Positions 8,230-15,446 of a stretch of 64,000 nt of DNA are shown piece by piece. Origin of the DNA: Methylonatrum sp040877625 (GTDB lineage Bacteria > Pseudomonadota > Gammaproteobacteria > Nitrococcales > Aquisalimonadaceae). The stretch covers positions 186,001 to 250,000 of the forward strand of contig JBBDNK010000034.1 in assembly GCA_040877625.1 (NCBI GenBank), in the 5' to 3' direction. The position numbers were made by a program, and so were the translations under genes. Position 1 is the stretch's first letter, and each line of letters begins with the position of its first letter. The notes below the pieces were generated by a model. The model did no database searches. It was given only the letters and a program-made list of their open reading frames with translations, and was not told the origin of the DNA.

Positions 8230-9150
8230 TCAGGGAGTTGCGGTGGACGCCAGGCCGTAAACGGCATCCGGCTGCCAGTGCTCCATGGCCCAGGCCCAGA
8301 GCATGTCCAGGCTCCCCCTGCGCAAGGCGGCTGGTGGTTGTTGCCGGAGCGCGGCAAGGGCGTCCCAGACCTGCACTTCGGGCTGCTTGATGTCCAGCGG
8401 CGGCGCGTGATTCTGCTTGCTGAGCTTTTGCCCGGCCCTGTTCACCACGATTGGAAGATGGCCGCATTCGGGAACAGGCAGTCCCAGCAACTGCTGCAGG
8501 TAACGCTGGGGCGGGGTACACCAAAGCAGGTCACAACCCCGCACCAGGTGGGTGATGCCGTCACTGCCGTCATCCACCGCGGCGGCGAGATGGTAGGCAA
8601 AATGGCCATCTGCGCGGCGCACCACGAAATCGCCGATAGTCTCCGCCAGCAACGTATCCATCGGCCCCTGGAAACGATCATGAAAGCGGATACTGGTGTT
8701 ATCGCAGCGTACCCGCCAGGCTCTTGTCCTGCGGCCCGGGGGAAGGCCCTGTCGGCAGGTGCCCGGATAGATCAGACCGTTGGGGCCGTTGACGGCAACG
8801 TTGGCGATCTCGCGACGCGTGCAGGCACAACCATAAGCGTAAGCAGAGCGACGCAACCGGTCCAGCGCCTCACTATAGAGGTCCAGTCGGCGGCTCTGGT
8901 AGACCACGGGCCCATCCCACTGAAAGCCGAAGCGTTCCAGGGTGCGCAAAATAGCGTCGGTGGCGCCGGGAGCCTCCCGTGGCGGATCAATATCGTCGAT
9001 TCGAAGCGTCCAGCTACCCTGGTGGCGGCGAGCCTCCAGCAGGCTGCCCACGGCTGTAACCAGCGAGCCGAAATGCAGCGGCCCGGTGGGGCTGGGGGCG
9101 AAGCGGCCACGGTATCGCGGGCTATGCGGCTGTTGGTGATGGGAGGCCAT
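8230..9150 (-). CDS. gluQ: Glutamyl-Q tRNA(Asp) synthetase
   Basis: A 306-residue truncated glutamyl-tRNA synthetase paralogue that activates glutamate and attaches it to queuosine in the anticodon of tRNA(Asp). The class I signature appears as FAPSPTGPLHFGSL near residue 20, and the second signature as QKLSKQNHAP (a KMSKS variant). Cysteines in CACTRRE and YPGTCR fit the family's zinc site. The anticodon-binding domain of true GluRS is absent, as expected. ATG 9150 is preferred over an upstream TTG at 9165. It stands alone, divergent from the small gene at 9254. Confidence 0.93.
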   Translation of the reverse strand: MASHHQQPHSPRYRGRFAPSPTGPLHFGSLVTAVGSLLEARRHQGSWTLRIDDIDPPREAPGATDAILRTLERFGFQWDGPVVYQSRRLDLYSEALDRLRRSAYAYGCACTRREIANVAVNGPNGLIYPGTCRQGLPPGRRTRAWRVRCDNTSIRFHDRFQGPMDTLLAETIGDFVVRRADGHFAYHLAAAVDDGSDGITHLVRGCDLLWCTPPQRYLQQLLGLPVPECGHLPIVVNRAGQKLSKQNHAPPLDIKQPEVQVWDALAALRQQPPAALRRGSLDMLWAWAMEHWQPDAVYGLASTATP

Positions 9151-9253
9151 GGCAACGCCTGACAACTGACTGGATTAAGCCGTATTGTGGAGTGGTGCCC
9201 GCATTGGGTCCACTACAGCCCCGAGCCTGTCAAGGAGCCTCTGACCTATTCCC

Positions 9254-9505
9254 ATGGAACTCTGGCCTTACAGCATGCCCGTGATCGGCGTTGCGCCTCT
9301 TGGCAAAGGCCGGCCATTGCCGGCGAGCCGCGCCTTGCCCACGGGCATGCTGCAAAGCTCCAACGATCTCTACATCATCGATCCACCCGTGGGGCCGTTC
9401 AGCAATCGAGAGGATCTCTTGAAGTGGCGCCAGGAACTCAAGCAGATGCCGTTATCGGAGGCCCGGGAAGATGCGCTGATGGAAGTGGAGGATTGGCTCA
9501 GGTAG
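9254..9505 (+). CDS. Small hypothetical protein
   Basis: An 83-residue, probably cytoplasmic protein. The C-terminal half (SNDLYIIDPP, then an acidic amphipathic helix with LLKWRQELKQMPLSEARE and MEVEDWL) has the composition of a real folded protein. A longer frame on the same strand (9187-9519) is less protein-like. No good ribosome-binding site precedes ATG 9254, so translation may begin at the in-frame ATG at 9275. No family recognised. Confidence 0.5.
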   Translation: MELWPYSMPVIGVAPLGKGRPLPASRALPTGMLQSSNDLYIIDPPVGPFSNREDLLKWRQELKQMPLSEAREDALMEVEDWLR

Positions 9506-9608
9506 AAGGAATCGGATAAGCCGGGTACTCAAGACTTGACATCAAAAATCATACAGCCGAAGGTTCCCCCTCCTGCGACAGCATCCCACGGAGAGGGAAC
9601 ACGGCACG

Positions 9609-11195
9609 ATGGACCACCGCCTGCCCGACGACTACGACGCCCACCGGCACTGCCCCGCTCTCAAGCTCAGGCCGCACGACAAGGCCAAGCGCCTGCCCGC
9701 CGTCGGCGGCTGCTGCTGGCTGCTGATCGAGGCCGCCGCCGCTAAAACCGCTCCCGCCGAGGTATTGGCGCCGCCCGAAGATCTGAAAGGCCGCCGCCTG
9801 GATTTCGAGCGGATGCTCAAGACCGCCGGTAACACGCCCGACAACCTGGAACCGGCCCTGGCCCGCTATTTTGGTGCGCCGAGAGCACTCGCGGACAACG
9901 CCGCCCGGGCCAGGGGCTGGCTGTACGATGCGCTCGTCCAGGGGCGCCTGCAGGTTCACCGGCACCCCAAGCCAATCCCACGCCCCACGCGGCCACCCGG
10001 CCGGTACGTCCCCAAGCACGTGCCCACCGAGGAGCAATGGCACGCGCAGCAGCTCGCCCGCGAGGCGCGGGAGCACAGCGCCGCCTTGCGCGAAGCGGGG
10101 CGTGCCCTGCGCGAGGCCCCGGAGCCAGTGCCGGAACAGCACGCAAGGCCCGCGCCGCCTGAGCCGCCCCGCCTTGACCCCAACGAGACCGCGGACGATG
10201 TCGCCAGGCGCTTCACCGAGGACGACATTGCCAACCTGCGGCTCGTCTTCGGGCGAATGATGCGGGAGCGCCCGGCGTTCGCCACATCCATGCAGAAGTG
10301 GCTGGCCGAACGGCAGGCCCGGGGAGCCGAGGTTGAAGATGCCCGGGAGACGCACCCCGCCCCAGCGCGGGAGGAACCGGCCGATCTGGACGAGGCCGAG
10401 ACTCGGCTGCAAGCGGCGCGGGAACGCCTGGACGCGCGGGAACGCCAGGGTCTGCCGGCCTACGAGCCCAAGTACAGCGACGCCCAGCTCGCAGCCCTGT
10501 GCGACAGCGGCGACGTGGCCAACGCCCGCTTCCTGGTGAGCGTGCAACCCAGAAGCACCAACCCGGACGCCAAACTCGCCTTCCAGCGCGACAGCGGCCT
10601 CGCCCCCATTTGGGCCACCAGCTTCGATATGCTGGAGAATGCCGACACCGATCCCGAGCTGATCTCGCAAGTACTGGGCTGGAGCGCGCAGTATGATCCC
10701 GGCAAGGAGTATGTCATGCACATCGTTGACCGGGGGGAAGACCTGACGATGTTCGGCCAGGAAACGATAATGCCCACTTGGGACAACATCACGCCTGTCA
10801 GTGTTAAATATCTGCAAGAAGACTTCAGCGAGGACACCATCCAAGCAATTATGACCCCGGAATACCAGGAGCAGTATGCGGCGCGGATGGAGGTGTTTTT
10901 TGATGGGGGCGGAAAAGAGTTTGATGATTACCATATCGGCAAATTCGCCGGACGAATGGCTCCCGCTGAGAAACAGCAGTTTGAAGCTCGCCAAGCTATA
11001 CGTCTCGAACTGGGAGCCAACAACGAGTTCACGGGCAACGGCATGACTGCTTCCACCGCGCCCGGCGGAAACCACCACGGCGTGGTGGAGACCCTGACCT
11101 TGGAAACCGATCCGCCGATGATCCGTGAGTTGCAAGCAAGGGGGTGTGTTAAAACCGTGGACCTCAAACCGCGCACCGGGAAGTCACTGGCATGA
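9609..11195 (+). CDS. Unrecognised 528-residue protein, candidate toxin/effector
   Basis: An N-terminal region of about 120 residues is followed by a proline-rich and charged linker (about 115-300, with several REAREH and ARERLDARE stretches that look helical or coiled). A compact C-terminal region of about 210 residues begins near LPAYEPKYSDAQLAAL and is rich in aromatic and acidic residues (HIVDRGEDLTMFG, PTWDNITP, FTGNGMTAS). A variable linker, a distinct C-terminal domain and an immediately overlapping small partner gene (ATGA overlap) are the pattern of polymorphic toxins. There is no signal peptide and no VgrG or PAAR gene nearby. GGAGAGGG precedes the start. I cannot name the enzymatic activity; the toxin idea is an inference. 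Confidence 0.6.
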   Translation: MDHRLPDDYDAHRHCPALKLRPHDKAKRLPAVGGCCWLLIEAAAAKTAPAEVLAPPEDLKGRRLDFERMLKTAGNTPDNLEPALARYFGAPRALADNAARARGWLYDALVQGRLQVHRHPKPIPRPTRPPGRYVPKHVPTEEQWHAQQLAREAREHSAALREAGRALREAPEPVPEQHARPAPPEPPRLDPNETADDVARRFTEDDIANLRLVFGRMMRERPAFATSMQKWLAERQARGAEVEDARETHPAPAREEPADLDEAETRLQAARERLDARERQGLPAYEPKYSDAQLAALCDSGDVANARFLVSVQPRSTNPDAKLAFQRDSGLAPIWATSFDMLENADTDPELISQVLGWSAQYDPGKEYVMHIVDRGEDLTMFGQETIMPTWDNITPVSVKYLQEDFSEDTIQAIMTPEYQEQYAARMEVFFDGGGKEFDDYHIGKFAGRMAPAEKQQFEARQAIRLELGANNEFTGNGMTASTAPGGNHHGVVETLTLETDPPMIRELQARGCVKTVDLKPRTGKSLA

Positions 11196-11719
11196 GCAAT
11201 TCCAACCAACGCCTCATCAAGCCACCGCTGGGTTTGATCGATCCGGATCATCTCAAGCCGGATGAGCAGGTATTGGTGAAGCTTAACTATGAGATGTTCC
11301 CCGATAGAAAAACGCTCCTTCTCAAGAAAGGAAGCTTCTTGGTCAAGTGGAACTCGTTCTTTGATCCATTTGATAAGGTTTATGATGTAACCCAAGAAGA
11401 ATTCCCCTTCGCCGCTCTTCACTGGATGATCGACCGTATCGAGAACGGCTTCTGGAAGAAGCCAACTGATGGGGGCTTGCCGAATACCGAGCGACGGGTT
11501 TCCAAGCTCTTTGACGATGAACTGATCGGCATCAACGTGGCAATGCACTGCTGTGCCGAGAACCTGCCCGGCTATATCATTCGCAATGCCAACCGCAAGA
11601 GCTACATCACCGACACCCCGCCTCAGGAGTGGCATCTGCCGCGCTACATGCTGCGGGAGGAAGGCTTTCTGGACCGGTTGAAGGATATCTGGCGGCGGCA
11701 TGAGGCCGGGCAACTATGA
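11192..11719 (+). CDS. 175-residue partner of the 528-residue protein, candidate immunity protein
   Basis: This gene overlaps the preceding one by four bases (ATGA) and so is translationally coupled to it. It encodes a soluble protein rich in aromatic residues and Lys, with no signal peptide, and its base composition is visibly lower in GC than the neighbouring core genes. Its N-terminus (NQRLIKPPLGLIDPDH) is repeated in a truncated gene at 23714, on the far side of the CRISPR locus, where 23 of the first 37 residues are identical. Duplicated or shed copies are typical of immunity genes. No catalytic motif is visible; the immunity role is inferred from context only. Confidence 0.6.
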   Translation: MSNSNQRLIKPPLGLIDPDHLKPDEQVLVKLNYEMFPDRKTLLLKKGSFLVKWNSFFDPFDKVYDVTQEEFPFAALHWMIDRIENGFWKKPTDGGLPNTERRVSKLFDDELIGINVAMHCCAENLPGYIIRNANRKSYITDTPPQEWHLPRYMLREEGFLDRLKDIWRRHEAGQL

Positions 11720-11736
11720 GCGGCCGCCATCTCCCG

Positions 11737-11799
11737 GCCCGCGTAGACCCTATGGATCGACTTGCCTTATGCAAGTCGATCCATAGGGTCTACGCGGGC
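11737..11799. repeat. Perfect inverted repeat, 29-base arms with 5-base loop
   Basis: Arms 11737-11765 and 11771-11799 are exactly complementary around the loop CTTAT. The element starts 17 bases after the stop of the 175-residue gene. Neither side carries a T-run, so it is not a standard intrinsic terminator, although it could still stop transcription or block RNA decay. The absence of any mismatch suggests recent origin or strong selection. It marks the boundary between the toxin-like pair and the CRISPR-Cas locus. Confidence 0.95.
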
Positions 11800-11826
11800 T
11801 TACATCTTGTGCAATCGCTAATCGTG

Positions 11827-11842
11827 AATTCTCGACAGAATT
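11827..11842. promoter_or_regulatory. Possible operator upstream of the cas regulator
   Basis: AATTCT-CGAC-AGAATT is a perfect 6-4-6 dyad 62 bases before the regulator start, in an AT-rich stretch that probably holds the promoter of the regulator and perhaps of cas3. It is a plausible binding site for the helix-turn-helix protein encoded next to it. No direct evidence. Confidence 0.35.
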
Positions 11843-11903
11843 GATCGATCCGTTCCATCCGAGTAACTTCGATAGAGCTAAAAAATAAAAATGGGAGAGG
11901 GGT

Positions 11904-12356
11904 GTGAACCGCCTGGAGCGTTTCGTCCGCATCCACCGTATTCTCAAGTCCCCCCGACCAGTTCCGATACGGCGGTTCACGGAGGAGCTCGGAATATCCC
12001 GCACAACAGTGACGCGGGATGTCGAGTATTTACGAGAGCTTCTCGGTGCCCCCGTTATCTATAATCGAGACGCCGACGGCCACCATTACAATCCTGATAC
12101 TGAAGGATTTGAACGCCCCGGCTTCTGGCTCAACCAACCCGAACTCTACGCACTGCTGGCGACGGAGCAGCTCCTCGAATCCACCCAGCTCGGCGTCTGG
12201 AAAGGCGAGACGTTTGAGCAGCAGGTGCCCTACCCGAACCCCACGGAGCTGATTATGAAGGTCCTGCGGTATGGGCCGGACGTGGAAGTGTTGGCGCCGG
12301 ATGTGTTGAGAAATCAGGTGGCGCAACGGCTCAGGCGGGCTGTGAAGAAGTACTGA
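11904..12356 (+). CDS. Helix-turn-helix regulator of the CRISPR-associated WYL type, lacking the WYL core
   Basis: A 150-residue protein from a GTG start preceded by GGGAGAGGGG. Residues 1-60 form a DeoR/HTH_11-like DNA-binding domain (RRFTEELGISRTTVTRDVEYLRE), followed by a linker up to LLATEQLLE. The last 45 residues (VPYPNPTELIMKVLRYG, VEVLAPDVLRNQVAQRLRRA) match the C-terminal WCX extension of WYL regulators. The roughly 150-180 residue WYL ligand-binding domain that normally lies between them is absent, and the frame stays open. It lies immediately before cas3, so it is likely to control the cas operon, but probably without the usual nucleic-acid or nucleotide sensing. It could be a degenerate remnant. 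Confidence 0.75.
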   Translation: MNRLERFVRIHRILKSPRPVPIRRFTEELGISRTTVTRDVEYLRELLGAPVIYNRDADGHHYNPDTEGFERPGFWLNQPELYALLATEQLLESTQLGVWKGETFEQQVPYPNPTELIMKVLRYGPDVEVLAPDVLRNQVAQRLRRAVKKY

Positions 12357-12472
12357 TAATTCAGACAGTGGTGCAGTTTTGGATACAGTGGGTCTGGTAC
12401 TACTGCATCAGTCGAGAGTCGCGGCTGGAGTTACGGCGCCCTTCGGAGAGTGGAAGGAGATCGAATAAATCC

Positions 12473-14716
12473 ATGGCGATTGAGTCTGGCAAGACATTCT
12501 ATGCGCATTCCCTCTCAGAGACAGAAGAGTCTCAGTGGCATACGCTCGCGGATCATCTGCATAGCGCCGGAAAGTTGGCTAGGGCGTTTGGCAAACACTT
12601 CTCCGCTGATGAGTTGGCTTATGTTGCAGGTCTATTGCACGACCTTGGTAAATACACTGACTCGTTTCAGAAACGACTGAGGGGCGGGGTGTTACGCGTT
12701 GACCATTCGACCTGGGGGGCGCGCATCGCCTGCGAGCATTACGGACCCATTGGCAAGTTGCTTGCTTACAGTATTGCAGGACATCACGCCGGTCTGGCGA
12801 ATGGGCGCGATGCCGGCGAACGTACAGCTCTGCGCGATCGATTGGAAAGCGAGTTACCCGCACTCATCCCGATTTGGCGCGACGAGATCAGCCTGCCTTC
12901 CAGGAGCTCGCTATCGGTTCCCACTGGCTTTCGGCCATCTAAAGAGCGGGGCCAGTTCCAACTGGCCTTTCTTGCCAGGATGATCTTTTCGTGTCTGGTA
13001 GATGCGGATTTTCTGGATACCGAAGCATTCTTCGGAAAGGCTCAGGGTCGTCGTATCGCCCGGGGCGGTGCACAGCCAAGCCTCTCGGATCTGCGCGAGA
13101 GGCTTGATGGTTTCCTCGCGGACTTCAAGGCCAATAGTGCTGTCAATCGGCTACGCGCGGAAATTCTGAGTGAGGTACGTCGCCGGGGGAGCTTGGCACC
13201 GGGGCTATTCTCAATGACGGTCCCCACGGGGGGTGGCAAGACGCTGGCGTCCATGGCCTTCGCGCTTGACCACGCATTGGCACACGGCCTGCGCCGGGTA
13301 ATCTATGTCATTCCTTTCACCAGCATTGTTGAACAGAACGCCGCCGTGTTCCGCCGCGCGTTCGGCAACTTGGGCGACCAAGCGGTATTGGAGCACCATA
13401 GCGCATTCATTGACGATAGGAAGAAAAGCCTACAGTCCCGCGAAAAACTGAAGCTCGCGATGGAAAACTGGGATGCGCCTATCGTGTTAACCACGGCCGT
13501 CCAGTTTTTCGAGAGTTTGTTTGCCGATCGCCCCTCCCAGTGCAGAAAACTTCACAACATCGCGGACAGTGTCGTGGTGCTGGATGAGGCCCAGACGTTG
13601 CCCCTCAAGCTGTTGCGCCCATGTGTCGCGGCCCTGGATGAACTTGCACTGAATTACCGCAGCAGCATCGTTCTATGCACTGCCACGCAGCCGGCGCTGA
13701 ACGCACCGGACTTCATTGGCGGTTTACGGGATGTGCGGGAACTAGCACCGGAGCCTGAGCGATTGTTCAAGGTGCTGAAACGAGTGCATGTACGCCACGT
13801 CGGGCTATTGGATGACGAGTCCCTGACACGGCATCTTGCCGAACGGGACCAGGTGCTCTGCATCGTCAACAACCGCCGCCACGCGAGAGCGTTGTACGAG
13901 GCCATCGCGGACCGTCCCGGCGCTCGCCACCTGACCACCCTGATGTGTGCCAAACATCGCAGTCAGGTGCTCGCAGAAGTGCGTCAGTTGCTTAGGAGCG
14001 GTGAACCCTGTCGACTGGTGGCGACTTCCTTGATCGAAGCTGGCGTGGATGTGGACTTCCCAATCGTCCTCCGTGCAGAAGCGGGGCTGGATTCCATCGC
14101 CCAGGCCGCAGGCCGTTGCAATCGGGAAGGGCTACACGCCCCGGAAGACAGCGAGGTACAGATCTTCGCCACGCAGAACGAAGACTGGGCGCCGCCGCCT
14201 GAGCTCAGGCAGTTTGCCCAGGCGGCGCGTGAAGTCCTGCGTCAGCATCCGGACGAGCCACTCTCACTGATCGCGATCGAGAGGTATTTCCGTCTGCTCT
14301 ATTGGCAGAAAGGGCCAGAGGAGCTGGATGCTCATGATTTACTGGGGTTGATCGAGGAAGGGCAGTTGGATGGCCTGCCATTCGAGACACTTGCCAGTAA
14401 GTTCCGAATGATCGAAAACGCCCAACAGCCAGTCATCGTTCCACTGGAGGGTGACGACGAAGTGCGCTCGGCCTTGCGTGACCTGGAATTCGCCGAGGGC
14501 TGTATGGGTATTGCTCGGCGCTTACAGCCCTATATCGTGCAGCTTCCTCGTCAAGGCTACCGGGCATTGCTGGAAGCGGGGGCCATCCAGGCGGTGGCAG
14601 CGGATCGATTTGGCGAGCAGTTCATGCAATTGGTCAACCCCGAGCTTTACAGCGAACGCTTCGGATTGCATTGGGATAATCCGAGCTTTATCAGTGCCGA
14701 GCGTTTGATGTGGTAG
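12473..14716 (+). CDS. cas3: Type I-C CRISPR-associated helicase/nuclease Cas3
   Basis: A 747-residue fusion of an HD nuclease and a superfamily 2 helicase, which is recruited by Cascade to unwind and degrade target DNA. The HD domain shows His near the N-terminus (YAHSL) and LLHDLGKY with HD at 56-57. The helicase shows Walker A PTGGGKTL near 251-258, DEAQ at 371-374, motif III TATQP and motif VI AQAAGRCNREG. ATG 12473 is chosen because AAGGAGA lies 12 bases upstream and the protein then begins as its relatives do; the upstream in-frame stretch reads poorly. First gene of the cas operon, intact in full. Confidence 0.95.
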   Translation: MAIESGKTFYAHSLSETEESQWHTLADHLHSAGKLARAFGKHFSADELAYVAGLLHDLGKYTDSFQKRLRGGVLRVDHSTWGARIACEHYGPIGKLLAYSIAGHHAGLANGRDAGERTALRDRLESELPALIPIWRDEISLPSRSSLSVPTGFRPSKERGQFQLAFLARMIFSCLVDADFLDTEAFFGKAQGRRIARGGAQPSLSDLRERLDGFLADFKANSAVNRLRAEILSEVRRRGSLAPGLFSMTVPTGGGKTLASMAFALDHALAHGLRRVIYVIPFTSIVEQNAAVFRRAFGNLGDQAVLEHHSAFIDDRKKSLQSREKLKLAMENWDAPIVLTTAVQFFESLFADRPSQCRKLHNIADSVVVLDEAQTLPLKLLRPCVAALDELALNYRSSIVLCTATQPALNAPDFIGGLRDVRELAPEPERLFKVLKRVHVRHVGLLDDESLTRHLAERDQVLCIVNNRRHARALYEAIADRPGARHLTTLMCAKHRSQVLAEVRQLLRSGEPCRLVATSLIEAGVDVDFPIVLRAEAGLDSIAQAAGRCNREGLHAPEDSEVQIFATQNEDWAPPPELRQFAQAAREVLRQHPDEPLSLIAIERYFRLLYWQKGPEELDAHDLLGLIEEGQLDGLPFETLASKFRMIENAQQPVIVPLEGDDEVRSALRDLEFAEGCMGIARRLQPYIVQLPRQGYRALLEAGAIQAVAADRFGEQFMQLVNPELYSERFGLHWDNPSFISAERLMW

Positions 14717-14771
14717 CAACCCGCGCCATCGCCGCGAGGGCATGGGGATCGAATGCGAACGAGGAGGAACT

Positions 14772-15446
14772 ATGGCCTACGGAGTGCGGTTACTGATTTG
14801 GGGAGAGCGAGCCTGCTTCACTCGACCAGAGATGAAGGTGGAGCGGGTATCCTATGACGTGATAACCCCATCTGCGGCACGTGGGATTCTCGATGCCATT
14901 CACTGGAAGCCGGCCATCCGCTGGGTGGTGGATCGCATTCAGGTACTGAAACCCATTCGCTTCGAGTCCGTTCGTCGCAATGAAGTTGGTGGCAAGCTGT
15001 CCGCAGCCAATATTGGGAAGGCCATGAAGGCCGGACGTACCGACGGATTGGTCGCCTTTGTAGATGAGGACCGTCAGCAGCGTGCGGCCACGGTGCTGCG
15101 TGACGTCGCCTACGTGATCGAGGCTCATTTCGATCTGACCTAGAGCGCTGACGAGAGCGAATCGGAAGGCAAGCATTTGGACATCTTCAATCGTCGAGCG
15201 CGCAAAGGGCAGTGCTTCCACGCGCCCTGCCTAGGCGTGCGTGAGTTCCCGGCGAGCTTTCGCCTGCTGGATGAGAGTGAATCATCACCGGCACTAGATG
15301 CCTCGTTACGAGGCGAACACGACCTGGGTTGGATGCTACACGACATTGATTTTGTCAATGACATGACCCCTCACTTTTTCCGTGCGCTGATGCGGGATGG
15401 TCTGATTGAAGTGCCACCATTCCGAGCAGAGGAGGTCAAGGCATGA
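14772..15446 (+). pseudogene. cas5c: cas5c interrupted by an in-frame amber codon
   Basis: Cas5c (Cas5d) caps the crRNA in the type I-C Cascade and is also the crRNA-processing endonuclease. ATG 14772 follows a perfect GAGGAGG site. The frame runs 123 residues, meets TAG at 15141-15143, then continues in the same frame with no indel to TGA 15444-15446, giving 224 codons in all, the normal family length. Family motifs span the interruption: HWKPAIRW and RRNEVGGK before it, GKHLDIFNRRARKGQCFH and LGVREFPA after it. The Lys-His pair at codons 134-135, probably matching the catalytic pair of Bacillus Cas5d, lies downstream of the stop. A GGAAGG site 7 bases before TTG 15177 could restart translation. 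The end overlaps cas8c by four bases. Either a pseudogene, a suppressed amber codon or a split protein. Confidence 0.9.

Noticed and set aside
9562..9602. Imperfect inverted repeat before the 528-residue gene as a terminator
   Set aside because: An 18-base loop, one mismatch and no T-run; the right arm simply contains the ribosome-binding site.
9549..11135. A 528-codon open frame antisense to the candidate toxin gene
   Set aside because: The plus-strand frame has a ribosome site, an ATGA-coupled partner and better composition; the antisense frame has none of these.
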